Shown piece by piece: positions 26,511-35,990 of a stretch of 64,000 bases of DNA. Every line of letters starts with the position of its first letter. The stretch's first letter is position 1. The position numbers and the translations under genes are program-made. Source of the stretch: Pseudomonadota bacterium. GTDB lineage: Bacteria; Pseudomonadota; Gammaproteobacteria; Burkholderiales; Eutrophovitaceae. The notes under the pieces are model-generated. The model saw only the letters and a program-made list of their open reading frames with translations, made no database searches and had not been told where the DNA came from. The DNA lies in NCBI GenBank assembly GCA_027624715.1, contig JAQBTV010000004.1, forward strand, positions 1-64,000, given 5' to 3'.

Positions 26511-28616
26511 ATGAACGCTCCTCAGAGTATTTTTCAATATAAGAAGTATTGGGCCAAACGTTTTGGCACAGCTCAATTCCTCCCCATGTCAAAAGAAGAA
26601 ATGGAAAATTTGGGATGGGATCAGTGCGACATAATTTTAGTCACAGGCGATGCCTACGTTGATCACCCTAGCTTTGGTATGGCCATTGTTGGTCGACTTT
26701 TAGAGCACCAAGGTTTCAGAGTGGGAATCATCGCGCAGCCAGAATGGCACGACGTCAGTGCATTTAAGGTGCTCGGTGAACCAAAATTATTTTTTGGTGT
26801 GACCGCTGGTAACATGGATTCCATGGTCAACCGGTACACCTCTGATAAAAAAATAAGAACAGATGATGCTTATACACCCAATGCAGCACCAGGGAAAAGG
26901 CCAGACCGCAGTGTCATTGTGTATAGCCAAAAAGTTCGACAAGCATACAAAAACGTTCCCATTATTCTCGGCGGTATTGAAGCCAGCCTTAGACGTATTG
27001 CTCATTATGATTACTGGTCAGAGAAAGTTCGACGCTCTGTACTTATGGATGCAAAGGCAGATCTCTTACTCTTTGGGAATGCCGAGCGCGCACTAGTTGA
27101 TGTGGCACACCGGATTGCTTCTGGTACAACCATTAAAGACATTACTGATATTAGAGGCACCGCATTTACGGTCGACTCAATTGGGTCTGATTGGATTGAG
27201 CAAGACTCAACCACGCTTGATAAACCTGGACAGCTATCTCTGCCCGTTAATCCGTATCAAATGCTTACTCCAGAGAGGACAAAACAAGTCGATGCTACAG
27301 CGAGTATCGCCCAATCAAAAAATTATTCTCGAGAAAAAATTGTAGTGCGACTACCGTCATATGAATCAGTATGTGACGATCCAATTATGTATGCACATAC
27401 ATCACGCGTATTACACCTAGAGTCCAATCCTGGTAACGCACGAATTCTTGTGCAACGGTTCGGTGATCGCGACCTCTGGATTAATCCACCACCAATTCCT
27501 CTTGAGATGGATGAGATGGATCAGCTATATGAATTACCCTATGCACGGGAGCCTCACCCAAGCTATGGAAAACAAAAGATACCCGCATTTGACATGATTA
27601 GATTCTCTGTCACGATCCAACGAGGATGTTTTGGTGGGTGTACGTTTTGCTCTATCACAGAGCATGAGGGACGAATCATCCAAAATAGATCTGAAGGTTC
27701 TATTGTTCGAGAAGTGGAACACATCCGTGACAATGCCTCTGATTTCACGGGTGTCATTTCCGATCTCGGTGGCCCAACAGCTAACATGTATCGATTGGCT
27801 TGCAAAAGCAAAACCATAGAGTCGTCATGCAGGAAACTATCATGTGTCTATCCGCGTATTTGTCCAAATTTAGACACCAATCATTCTTCCCTCATTAACT
27901 TATACCGAAAAGTTCGATCACTTTCAGGCATCAAAAAGGTATTGATTGGATCTGGAGTTCGTTACGATCTTGCAATTGAATCTCCTGACTATGTCAAGGA
28001 GCTGGCCCAACACCATGTGGGCGGCTATCTCAAAATAGCTCCTGAAGCTATTGGAGAAGGTCCACTATCCAAAATGATGAAACCCGGAGTCGGGACTTAT
28101 TATCGGTTCAAAGAACTTTTTGATCGGTATTCAAAGCAAGTAGGGAAAGAACAATACTTAATCCCTTATTTCATTGCCGCACACCCAGGGACAACAGACA
28201 AAGACATGCTGGAACTCGCAGTCTGGCTGAAAGCGAACGGTTTTCGAGCAGATCAAGTGCAATCATTTTTACCCTCGCCTATGGCGCTGGCAACGGCAAT
28301 GTACCACTCGGAAAAAAACCCTCTTCGAAAAGTTACAAGTGACAGCGAAGATGTCATTGTTCCAAAGGGCCTGAGACAACGGAGACTTCATAAAGCCTTT
28401 CTGAGATACCACGATCCTGAGAACTGGCCGTTATTACGTGATGCTTTAAAAAAGATGGGTAGAACGGATTTGATTGGGCCTGGAAAAAAACATCTCATTC
28501 CACAATATCAACCCAAGGGGACTGGATTTAATCCTGAGGGATCAAGACGACCTAAAAAATATCTGGCGTTTCGTACAACTCATACTGGACTGCCTAGAAA
28601 TCCAAAGTCCAATTAA
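26511..28616 (+). CDS. YgiQ family radical SAM protein
   Basis: This radical SAM protein has 701 residues from the preferred ATG. It carries a cobalamin-binding-like N-terminal domain, the radical SAM cluster CFGGCTFC (CxxxCxxC) in the middle, and [10 protein letters not shown] and [17 protein letters not shown] downstream, all typical of YgiQ. The frame runs 52 codons further upstream inside rluE, but ATG at 26511 gives the family N-terminus ([11 protein letters not shown]). No clear Shine-Dalgarno is present. The YgiQ reaction is not established. The gene stops 3 bp before the end of a convergent crotonase gene. Confidence 0.93.
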   Translation: MNAPQSIFQYKKYWAKRFGTAQFLPMSKEEMENLGWDQCDIILVTGDAYVDHPSFGMAIVGRLLEHQGFRVGIIAQPEWHDVSAFKVLGEPKLFFGVTAGNMDSMVNRYTSDKKIRTDDAYTPNAAPGKRPDRSVIVYSQKVRQAYKNVPIILGGIEASLRRIAHYDYWSEKVRRSVLMDAKADLLLFGNAERALVDVAHRIASGTTIKDITDIRGTAFTVDSIGSDWIEQDSTTLDKPGQLSLPVNPYQMLTPERTKQVDATASIAQSKNYSREKIVVRLPSYESVCDDPIMYAHTSRVLHLESNPGNARILVQRFGDRDLWINPPPIPLEMDEMDQLYELPYAREPHPSYGKQKIPAFDMIRFSVTIQRGCFGGCTFCSITEHEGRIIQNRSEGSIVREVEHIRDNASDFTGVISDLGGPTANMYRLACKSKTIESSCRKLSCVYPRICPNLDTNHSSLINLYRKVRSLSGIKKVLIGSGVRYDLAIESPDYVKELAQHHVGGYLKIAPEAIGEGPLSKMMKPGVGTYYRFKELFDRYSKQVGKEQYLIPYFIAAHPGTTDKDMLELAVWLKANGFRADQVQSFLPSPMALATAMYHSEKNPLRKVTSDSEDVIVPKGLRQRRLHKAFLRYHDPENWPLLRDALKKMGRTDLIGPGKKHLIPQYQPKGTGFNPEGSRRPKKYLAFRTTHTGLPRNPKSN

Positions 28617-28619
28617 TCC

Positions 28620-29408
28620 TTACTCACCGCAGAATTTTGGATCACGCTTCTCTCGAAAGCTACTGACCCCCTCTTTAAAATCCTTTGTGTTGACTAACTC
28701 TCTTTGGGCAGAACCGAGCCCAGCGTGCGCGTAGGACTGCCCATGCATAAGTCCAGCTTGGGCATTCTGGATGATCGCTTTAATCGCGAGAGGTGCGCAA
28801 TTACATAAACTTTGCGCCAGAGATAATGCACGTAAACGTTCCTCACCTGAATTCACCACCTCCTGAACAAATCCGAGCGACTTAGCGGTATCAACATCAA
28901 ACTCCTCTCCAGTGAGTAAATAACGCATCGCATTACCCCAACCTGACCTAGAAACCATACGGGTTGTTGCACCACCAGTTGGCATAATTCCTCGCTTTAC
29001 TTCAATCTGTGCAAATCGAGAATTTGATGCAGCAACGACGATATCGGCCGCCAACATCAGCTCAATACCTAGTGTGAAACAAATACCTTTAACCGCATAA
29101 ATAATCGGTTTTGTGCGGTATGGTGGTCGTAACCCAAAAAGATCGATTTCCTCTTTTTTAGTCAGGATATAATCATCCGACAGATGCGGGACCATTTTTT
29201 GAAGATCAAGGCCCGCAGTAAAATGCTCTCCGTTCGCGGTCACGACTGCACATCGGGATGTAGGGTCCCACTCATACGCTTGATAGGCTTCAATTAATTC
29301 CCGAAACATTTTAGGCGTAAACCCGTTCAATTTAAGTGGGCGATCAATAATCATTTCAAACACGCTACCTTCACGTCGCGTGTGGATATATCCTTCCTCA
29401 GAACCCAT
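28620..29408 (-). CDS. Enoyl-CoA hydratase/isomerase (crotonase) family protein
   Basis: This 262-residue crotonase has the oxyanion-hole segments HFTAGLDLQKM and VKGICFTLGIELMLAADIV. At the second position the usual catalytic Glu region reads KRGIMPTGGATTRM, so Glu/Gly pairing of the classic hydratase is not evident and an isomerase or lyase role is possible. It ends an operon of SDR, methyltransferase and crotonase with gaps of 33 and 24 bp. The substrate is unknown. Confidence 0.88.
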   Translation of the reverse strand: MGSEEGYIHTRREGSVFEMIIDRPLKLNGFTPKMFRELIEAYQAYEWDPTSRCAVVTANGEHFTAGLDLQKMVPHLSDDYILTKKEEIDLFGLRPPYRTKPIIYAVKGICFTLGIELMLAADIVVAASNSRFAQIEVKRGIMPTGGATTRMVSRSGWGNAMRYLLTGEEFDVDTAKSLGFVQEVVNSGEERLRALSLAQSLCNCAPLAIKAIIQNAQAGLMHGQSYAHAGLGSAQRELVNTKDFKEGVSSFREKRDPKFCGE

Positions 29409-29432
29409 TGGACCTCCATGTTGTGTCCATCA

Positions 29433-30275
29433 TTACAATTTTTTAAATACACCCTGATAAACAGCAATCAATCCCTGATCTATATTTTCAACTACGTTTT
29501 GTCTCATCACTGAAGACTGCCCTCCCAGCATAAGGTGTACGCCCATAATTGGACGTTTCAAGACATCACTAGTATTCTTTGCAAGCGCTCGGTACTCCTC
29601 CATGTATTGGCTCGTCGCATTCTTCCATATCTGTTCGATAAACCCGCAGTTCAAAATCGAATTTCTAATTGCCTCTGGCGCCCAAAGGAAACTCATGTTC
29701 GTTTCTCGCGCCCAAGGGACTGGGAACTGGATGGCGCTGCCTTGAGCACCAGCGAGCACCTCCTGAAAGACATAAGTACCACCAGGCTTGAGCACTCGAA
29801 ATGCCTCGGACAACATTCGATCTTTATCGTCGATGTTCATGCAAGATTGTTGTGTCCAAACCACATCGTAACTATTCGGTTCACCTGGCAAATTAAGGGC
29901 ATCACCTTGGAAAAATTTTGCTTTCTCCGTAAGACCTGTCATTCGAGTTAATTCATTCGCAACCACACAAAATTCGTGCGTTAAATCGACGCCTTCAACA
30001 ATAGCTCCAAATTCCTCTGCTAGCGTCCGAGCCGGACCACCCAACCCAGAACCAATATCAAGGACTTTGTCTCCAGTTCGTAATTGAGCCATTGTTGCTA
30101 ACTCGATTGTTGCTCCTCGACCACCAATGTGAAACTCAGAAACAGAGGAAAAATCACTAGAGCGAGCTTCATTCAACACAATTCCAGCATCAAGCGCTGC
30201 GGCAAGAATTCTATCCAGAAGCCCTTCATTACCATAATGCTCATTCACCAACGTATGTAACGTTTGATTAACCAT
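29433..30275 (-). CDS. Class I SAM-dependent methyltransferase
   Basis: This 280-residue methyltransferase has motif I VLDIGSGLGGPART (about 91-104), an acidic VEGVDLT post-I motif, GDALNLP, and VWTQQSCMNIDDKDRM followed by LKPGGTYVFQEV. The HIGGRGATIELA block before motif I and the QQSCMNI segment are shared with glycine/sarcosine-type and related small-molecule N- or C-methyltransferases. It sits between an SDR and a crotonase in one operon, which suggests methylation of a small carbonyl or acid rather than of DNA or protein. This is inferred. Confidence 0.88.
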   Translation of the reverse strand: MVNQTLHTLVNEHYGNEGLLDRILAAALDAGIVLNEARSSDFSSVSEFHIGGRGATIELATMAQLRTGDKVLDIGSGLGGPARTLAEEFGAIVEGVDLTHEFCVVANELTRMTGLTEKAKFFQGDALNLPGEPNSYDVVWTQQSCMNIDDKDRMLSEAFRVLKPGGTYVFQEVLAGAQGSAIQFPVPWARETNMSFLWAPEAIRNSILNCGFIEQIWKNATSQYMEEYRALAKNTSDVLKRPIMGVHLMLGGQSSVMRQNVVENIDQGLIAVYQGVFKKL

Positions 30276-30308
30276 AAAATTCCTTAATTTTACGCATCCT
30301 GCCTAATG

Positions 30309-31076
30309 TCAGTAGGCCGATACTCCGCCGTCAACGGTATAAACTCCGCCAGTACAAGCGCTTGACTCATCCGATGCCAAAAATGTAATCATGTTCACGA
30401 CTTCTTCCGGCGTTCCGTAACGGCCCAATGGGATACCCTTCAAAACATCTTTCTTTGCTAGCTCAGCAGATCCGGGAGACCGATTTTCTTCAATAGAGCG
30501 CATCATTCTCGTTTCAGTTGGTCCAGGCAAAACACAATTGACTCGAATATTACTCGACGCATTTTCTATCGCTGCGGTCCTCATTAGCCCTATTTCAGCA
30601 TGCTTACTGGCTACATAGGCAGAGTTTCCAAGTCCACGTGCCTTAAGTCCAGCAACAGAAGAAGTGATAATAATACTTCCTCCCTTCGAAGTCATGAGTG
30701 GAATCGTATGCTTGAGCCCGAGAAAAACGCCGCGCACATTAATCGCGATAACGTCATCAAAAACGTTTGTAGGGTAATCAGGTATGAGCGCTGCAGCCCC
30801 CTCAATACCTGCATTAATTAAAGCAATATCAGGCTCGCCAAATCGACTACGACACGCCTCAACCATATTTTTATTCGTGCTCTCAAGAGCAACATCGCCA
30901 ACCATCACATCACTTTTCTCAGCCGTGAGCTCCGTCAGTAAATCCTGCAGAGCCTTCTCATTTCTTCCAATCAAAAAAACTTTTGCGCCCTCAGCAACGA
31001 AACGCCGAGCAGCTGCAGCTCCAATACCATTACTGGCACCAGTAATAATCGCAACCTTATGACTTAATCGAGACAT
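30309..31076 (-). CDS. SDR family oxidoreductase
   Basis: This 255-residue classical SDR has TGASNGIG (13-20), INAGIEG in place of NNAG, Ser in ITSSVAG, and YVASK. The C-terminal GGVYTVDGGVSAY is the usual dimer-contact end. It resembles glucose-1-dehydrogenase or 3-oxoacyl reductase-type SDRs. It is the first gene of a minus-strand operon continuing with a methyltransferase and a crotonase. The substrate is not evident. Confidence 0.9.
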   Translation of the reverse strand: MSRLSHKVAIITGASNGIGAAAARRFVAEGAKVFLIGRNEKALQDLLTELTAEKSDVMVGDVALESTNKNMVEACRSRFGEPDIALINAGIEGAAALIPDYPTNVFDDVIAINVRGVFLGLKHTIPLMTSKGGSIIITSSVAGLKARGLGNSAYVASKHAEIGLMRTAAIENASSNIRVNCVLPGPTETRMMRSIEENRSPGSAELAKKDVLKGIPLGRYGTPEEVVNMITFLASDESSACTGGVYTVDGGVSAY

Positions 31077-31147
31077 CTATCCCCCTGGTTATCTAACCTC
31101 AAAATAAACGTTTTATCTGAATAATTCTAAATGCTTTACAAACCCCG

Positions 31148-31177
31148 AAAAAAAACCCCACCACCATGGCGGGGTTT
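31148..31177 (-). terminator. Rho-independent terminator after the beta-propeller lipoprotein gene
   Basis: On the minus strand AAACCCC pairs with GGGGTTT around GCCATGGTGGT, with the T-run extended to eight T. It lies 16 bp after the stop codon at 31193. Confidence 0.85.
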
Positions 31178-31192
31178 CCGATTACAAAATAT

Positions 31193-32296
31193 TTACTGCC
31201 AAACAGAATCAAGACTTCCCACAGACTTAGGATAGGTCACAATGCCCCATGGCATAGCGAAGCCAGTCAATCTTTTTAACACTGACATATTAGAGGCATC
31301 AAGTACCACTACCTCATCTGATTTTCCGCACGCTACAAGAATTTTTGAATCATCCGGAGTAAACGTAAAATGCCAACATCGTTTTCCAATTTCTCCGCGG
31401 CCTACCTCTTCCCAACTCTTGGTATCAAAAACTTGTATCGCCTGTCCCTTTGCTAGCGCGACATAAAGCTTGCTTCCGTCACGACTAAAAGATAAACCAT
31501 ACGGAACCTCTCCCGTTTTAATAGTTTTAATGATTTCAAAATCACTATTCATCACAACCAATTTATTACCGTACTCAACACTAGCGACATACACACCGCC
31601 ATCAGGAGAGACCTTGATACCTCTGGGTCTATAGCCATAATCTCGCGTGCTGATTGTTTTAATCAGCTCTCCTGTCTGTAAATCATGCACCGTAATATTC
31701 TCATCCGCCTCATTTGTAATAATCAAATTAGATTGATCGGGAGACAGTTCAATACCTTCAGTCTCCATCCCTCCTGTAATTACTTTTTCAACGATGCCGG
31801 AGGCGATATTCACTACGGCTATTTTTGCAGGCTCCGCATCCTCTTTTTCTCGATCCGCCTCCAGTTTCTGAGCCTCTTCCGATCCAGGCGTTGGCGGAGG
31901 ACCTCCTAGCGAGGCAGGCTCAAACGAAATATAAGCTCGATTACCGATGACCCGAACAAACTCAGGATTTTCTCCGATCTCGATATGTTTATTGATCTTA
32001 CGGCTTTCACGATCAATTAAAGTAATGTCACCACCGTCTAAATTAGCAACAACTATTGTTTTTCCATCTGACGTAATACCGATTCCACGCGGCCCTTTGC
32101 CGTCAACATTAATTTCAGAAACAATCTCTAAACTCACTAAATCGATAACCGTAATATTACCTTTTTGATTTGTAACATACGCCATCGGAGCAGCTGAGCC
32201 AGTTGCCGATGACTCCGACGATTCATTGGAACATCCAACGATCAAAAAACTAAAACCTACCAATAACAACATTGAAACTTTAAATCGAATTACCAC
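31193..32296 (-). CDS. YVTN/YncE-like beta-propeller lipoprotein
   Basis: This 367-residue protein has a lipoprotein signal (about residues 1-22; lipobox IVGC, lipidated Cys about 22) followed by seven-bladed-type repeats such as YVTNQKGNITVIDLVS, IVVANLDGGDITLID, LIITNEADENITVHDL and LVACGKSDEVVVLDAS. Such propellers bind partners or small ligands and often accompany PQQ-dependent dehydrogenases; none is seen here. A Pro/Gly/Glu-rich insertion (about 125-155) interrupts one blade. It stands alone, with its own terminator and a long upstream spacer. Confidence 0.88.
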   Translation of the reverse strand: MVIRFKVSMLLLVGFSFLIVGCSNESSESSATGSAAPMAYVTNQKGNITVIDLVSLEIVSEINVDGKGPRGIGITSDGKTIVVANLDGGDITLIDRESRKINKHIEIGENPEFVRVIGNRAYISFEPASLGGPPPTPGSEEAQKLEADREKEDAEPAKIAVVNIASGIVEKVITGGMETEGIELSPDQSNLIITNEADENITVHDLQTGELIKTISTRDYGYRPRGIKVSPDGGVYVASVEYGNKLVVMNSDFEIIKTIKTGEVPYGLSFSRDGSKLYVALAKGQAIQVFDTKSWEEVGRGEIGKRCWHFTFTPDDSKILVACGKSDEVVVLDASNMSVLKRLTGFAMPWGIVTYPKSVGSLDSVWQ

Positions 32297-32809
32297 TGCA
32301 ATTACTCCTTAAGTTATTCAGAATTAGGATCAACAAAAAATTTATGACTCTCCATTTTTTAACGCCTGGACCATTTTACATGCATTTTATTCTCTACTTG
32401 CTCACGCTGTACAAATCGCATCTCTTAAAACTTCGAAAAACAAGCATACGTCATTAAAGGCAGGGCGAAAATTGTAGTGCAAATATATTATTGATTTCAT
32501 ACTTTATCCTCTTAATGTAGCTTTTTTTGCGATGAAAATTCCGCTCTAATGCCCTAATTCTGTGGTCTTAGATACACTATACAAGCCACTCACTGGAAGA
32601 TTAACCAGATGAAAGGATCAATAAAATATTAACAATAGTATTACTCCCCCATTATGTTTTAATACGGGAGCAAATCCTCCGGACAGTATATTCAATCTAG
32701 GGCTCGACTGCGTATTTGTCAAAGATATGGGCGGCGTGAAAAAAGATAAGCTATCATTTCTATGATCTCAAAGCTAAAAAGTTTCGAATGAAAATAGAGG
32801 AGCAAGACA
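32297..32809. other. Divergent intergenic region
   Basis: These 513 bp separate the lipoprotein gene (minus) from dienelactone hydrolase (plus). An inverted repeat CTCCC/GGGAG (about 32645-32671) and GGAG-CAAAT-CCTCC next to it could form small competing hairpins about 140 bp before the hydrolase. No tRNA, convincing small ORF or clear promoter pair was found. Confidence 0.4.
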
Positions 32810-33514
32810 ATGGCGGGGCACTGGATTGATATCGAAGCAAACGACGGTGCATCATTTAGTGGGTACCTCTCCATTCCAAGAATCGGCAAAGGACCAGGCA
32901 TTATCCTATGCCAAGAAATATTTGGGGTTAATCCGTACATCCAATCTGTAGCGGACTATTATGCTGAGGAAGGTTACGTGGTATTCGCACCGGACCTTTT
33001 CTGGCGCATTGAACCGGGCGTTCAGCTTGGCTATACCGAGAAAGACTTCGAAAGAGCCTTTGAACTCTTTGCGCAATTTGATACGGATCAAGGCATGCAT
33101 GACATCAGTGCGTCTGTTAAAGCGCTACGAGCCAAACCCGAAGTTGTGGGTCAACTTGGGGCACTCGGATTTTGTTTAGGTGGCAGGCTTGCTTACTTGG
33201 CGGCCGCTCGATCAGGTGTTGATTGCGCAGTTGCCTATTATGGCGTGACCATTGATGAATATCTGCATGAAGCAAAAAATATCAACGTCCCAATGGCCTT
33301 ACACTTTGCCGAGAACGATCAATATGCTCCTATGGCTTCGGTGACTAACATTCAATCTGCTTTTAAAGATCATATTGAGACCGAGATCTTTGTCTATCCA
33401 GGCGTTGATCACGGGTTTTCAAGAACCGAGTCTAAACACTTTCATAAACCAACAGCGCAGCTAGCTCATCAACGATCCATTGCCTTATTTCGTAAAACAA
33501 TGGGGCCGCACTAA
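32810..33514 (+). CDS. Dienelactone hydrolase family protein
   Basis: This 234-residue alpha/beta hydrolase has the DLH catalytic triad: Cys in GFCLGGRLAY, Asp in FAENDQYAP and His in YPGVDHGFSR. The QEIFGVN segment supplies the Glu that activates the Cys in this family. It may open dienelactones from modified ortho-cleavage or act on other lactones and esters; no chlorocatechol genes are near. GAGGAG lies about 7 nt before the ATG. It is a single-gene unit. Confidence 0.92.
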   Translation: MAGHWIDIEANDGASFSGYLSIPRIGKGPGIILCQEIFGVNPYIQSVADYYAEEGYVVFAPDLFWRIEPGVQLGYTEKDFERAFELFAQFDTDQGMHDISASVKALRAKPEVVGQLGALGFCLGGRLAYLAAARSGVDCAVAYYGVTIDEYLHEAKNINVPMALHFAENDQYAPMASVTNIQSAFKDHIETEIFVYPGVDHGFSRTESKHFHKPTAQLAHQRSIALFRKTMGPH

Positions 33515-33560
33515 AATTTCTCTCACTCACGGAACAAACATTGTGAATATGAATTTGCGA

Positions 33561-33605
33561 CAAGGGATGTGGCGCCACTATGGCGACCATGGTCAGTGAG
33601 CCTTG
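33561..33605. repeat. Cluster of small palindromes between convergent genes
   Basis: Two perfect 10-bp palindromes, GTGGCGCCAC (33569-33578) and GACCATGGTC (33585-33594), lie inside outer arms CAAGG (33561-33565) and CCTTG (33601-33605). The set could fold as a small three-way structure. It lacks a T-run, so it is not a standard terminator. Confidence 0.5.
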
Positions 33606-33651
33606 CGTCAACTATATCCCCGCAATGACAGATGGCGTTGCTTAGGGATCT

Positions 33652-34044
33652 CTAGCGACAAGCCTGCCAGAGCCAATCATCTTCTTGACTGCCAAGAGGC
33701 GGCTTATGAAAATCCTCTGCTCCGGGGGGTATCATGATCATTTTTAATGATTTGCCCTCAAAATTTCGAAGATCGATGACGTAAGGGGCTAGCTCTTTAA
33801 CGTCACATCGTGCTCGGTAGGTTATTCTTCTCGAAAAAAGGGCTTGGGGGGCTACCGATTCGGTATCAACCAACCTAATCATCACCTCAAAATGTCGCTC
33901 ACCGAACTTATCCCTAACGCTCTGCGGATAAAATTTGGCAATTTCCCCTTCTCGCACGACAGCAATTGTATCCACTGCATATTCAAGAGCATAAGGAGCC
34001 GAACACAGAAACATCCCAAAGATCCAGACTAAACATCGCATCAT
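33652..34044 (-). CDS. Hypothetical secreted protein
   Basis: From ATG at 34044 this is a 130-residue protein with a signal peptide (MMRCLVWIFGMFLCSAPYA, cleavage near ALE) and a small mature domain with two cysteines (RARCDV and the terminal QACR) that could form a disulfide. The frame also has an ATG eight codons upstream. I do not recognise the family; the pattern of short periplasmic proteins with late paired Cys is loosely like surface-adhesin protein E-type betaproteobacterial proteins, without enough identity to call it. It converges with dienelactone hydrolase. Confidence 0.6.
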   Translation of the reverse strand: MMRCLVWIFGMFLCSAPYALEYAVDTIAVVREGEIAKFYPQSVRDKFGERHFEVMIRLVDTESVAPQALFSRRITYRARCDVKELAPYVIDLRNFEGKSLKMIMIPPGAEDFHKPPLGSQEDDWLWQACR

Positions 34045-34128
34045 TACAATTTTCTCTCTGTTGAGCATACGTAACTACTTATCTTCGACCAAAGCCGCTA
34101 TAAAAGTTTCACTAGAACAAAATAAAAT

Positions 34129-34956
34129 TTACTCACCAAACTTAGGCTCTCGACCGGTGCCCTGATAAAACAACTTAAACGACTCTTCCACAATCCGTGT
34201 ATGCGTTGCAATTTCCGAATCACCTAAAGATACTTTAGGACAAGGCTCGTGTTCAAAATGGTTGTATTCGTCATGTCCTCGAACAAGCGTTGCATAATCT
34301 TTAACGCCGTTCACTTGACTCAAGTCTGTCGGGATAAAACGAATGGCTAAGCCAATACGCCGATCTGAACTAGTGTTGGCCTCAGAGCCATGAATAATAC
34401 GCACATGATGCAGGGAAACTTCCCCTGGTTCTAATTCAATCCAAGCCACATTTTCATCTGCGATCTGCTGATCAATCTTTTGTCCACGGGTCAATAAATT
34501 TCCCGGCTCAAAGGTGTCGGTATGTGCCAACTGCTCCAGCTTGTGACTCCCTGAAACCATTTTCATCGCACCGTTTGCGCGTCGACTCGGACTTAAAGCA
34601 ATCCAAACAGTTAGAACATCAGGACGCGACAAGCCCCAATAAGTCGAATCTTGATGCCAAGAAACAAATGTGCCGTCATTTGGCTCTTTGATGAAAAAAT
34701 TTGTACCCCATACGAGTAAGTTTGGTCCAAGTATGCTTTCAACAATATCTGAAATTTTGGGGTCCCTAATGACTTCAGCTACCCAAGGAAAGATAAGATG
34801 CGGCTTATTTCGGTAAGGGGTTTTCATTACGGGCCCGTGCATTGATTCATAATCTTCGAGCTGCGCACGCAATAATCCCGCTTTCTCCTCTGAAAAAACT
34901 TTAATCGGGGATAAAAATCCGTCCTTCCGATAACAATTTAACTGTGCCTGATTCAT
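34129..34956 (-). CDS. Phytanoyl-CoA dioxygenase (PhyH) family protein 1
   Basis: This Fe(II)/2-oxoglutarate oxygenase has 275 residues from the preferred ATG. The HxD facial-triad pair is in WHQDSTYWG, the distal His in HHVRIIHGSEA, and the 2-oxoglutarate-binding Arg in DRRIGLAIRF. It hydroxylates an unknown small molecule. The frame extends to 35013 and would overlap the upstream PhyH gene; ATG at 34956 yields the family start NQAQLNCYRKDGF. It follows a second PhyH gene on the same strand. Confidence 0.9.
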   Translation of the reverse strand: MNQAQLNCYRKDGFLSPIKVFSEEKAGLLRAQLEDYESMHGPVMKTPYRNKPHLIFPWVAEVIRDPKISDIVESILGPNLLVWGTNFFIKEPNDGTFVSWHQDSTYWGLSRPDVLTVWIALSPSRRANGAMKMVSGSHKLEQLAHTDTFEPGNLLTRGQKIDQQIADENVAWIELEPGEVSLHHVRIIHGSEANTSSDRRIGLAIRFIPTDLSQVNGVKDYATLVRGHDEYNHFEHEPCPKVSLGDSEIATHTRIVEESFKLFYQGTGREPKFGE

Positions 34957-34993
34957 AAACTTACCGTCCGAATGAATACTCAAAGTGACTACC

Positions 34994-35857
34994 TCAATTA
35001 AAGAAACGATCAACTAAAATAGTCTGGTTCTCATAAATCGAACCCTGTCTTTTAGCGAGTGGAAACGGCATGCGAATAGGCACATTTTCAGCGCGAGGCT
35101 CGACGGTTGGGCTCCCTACGATCATCCGACTGTTAAATTCTGCCAAATCTGAAAACCTGAGATAAGGCCACGCATCTGCAGCAGCACACTCATACAACAT
35201 AAGTCGACGCGTATTTTGTGATCGATTCTGGGCAGACCCATGCACCAGACGGACATGATGAAAAGAACAATCCCCGGCCTGACCCAAACATGGAATTGCA
35301 TTTTTAAAATCGATATCTGTATTCACACTGGGTGATATCGCCCCACAAAATTGTCCATCCTGATGATGATCCCACACTTTTTCAATGCGGTGGCTCCCAG
35401 GAACCAAAAGCAAAGGCCCATTCTCCAGCGTCATGTCATCTAACATCAGACCCACGGCAAGCACGTGATCATTTGAATGTGGGTAAAAAGCCCAATCTTG
35501 ATGCCACTCAACAGCTGAGCCATCACCTGCTGATTTGAGGTTCAGCTTTGAACCGTGCAGTCTCACGTCTTTACCAAGAAGACGAGTCAAACAAGCAATC
35601 ATTTTAGGAGATTGGATTAACTCCCAGAAAATCGGATGCCACTTATGTGGTGTTTTAATCCTTCTGACATTAGGTACTTTTGCAGTATGAGACGGCTCTA
35701 AATCGAACTTATCATTATGGTCAAGCAGGCCTTGCGCTTCGTTGAGCATCTCAACCACCACGCCACGTAGACGTTTAAGCAAGTCGTCATCGATCAAGGA
35801 GCGGGCGATGACATATCCGTCTGAATGATATTGGCTGATTTGTTCGTCGCTTAACAT
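34994..35857 (-). CDS. Phytanoyl-CoA dioxygenase (PhyH) family protein 2
   Basis: This 287-residue PhyH oxygenase starts with the usual SDEQISQYHSDGYVIARSL helix, with HxD in EWHQDWAFYP, the distal His in HHVRLVHGSAQN and Arg in NTRRLMLYEC. It forms a tandem with the next gene (37 bp apart), yet the two are only distantly similar outside the metal motifs, so they probably act on different substrates or successive positions rather than being a recent duplication. Confidence 0.9.
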   Translation of the reverse strand: MLSDEQISQYHSDGYVIARSLIDDDLLKRLRGVVVEMLNEAQGLLDHNDKFDLEPSHTAKVPNVRRIKTPHKWHPIFWELIQSPKMIACLTRLLGKDVRLHGSKLNLKSAGDGSAVEWHQDWAFYPHSNDHVLAVGLMLDDMTLENGPLLLVPGSHRIEKVWDHHQDGQFCGAISPSVNTDIDFKNAIPCLGQAGDCSFHHVRLVHGSAQNRSQNTRRLMLYECAAADAWPYLRFSDLAEFNSRMIVGSPTVEPRAENVPIRMPFPLAKRQGSIYENQTILVDRFFN

Positions 35858-35990
35858 CTGAGATCCTTATTAAAAAAAATTAGTGGGATGTCTCAGTTTA
35901 AAACACCAAGGTAATACCAACTCTACAGAATAATAACTATTCCGACTCAAAGTCAAGGATACAAGGAATCAGGTTTAATAAGCGCCGCAG

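Noticed and set aside
26746-26765. Sigma54-like TGGCAC element
   Set aside because: It lies inside the ygiQ coding region and the -12 GC element is poor.
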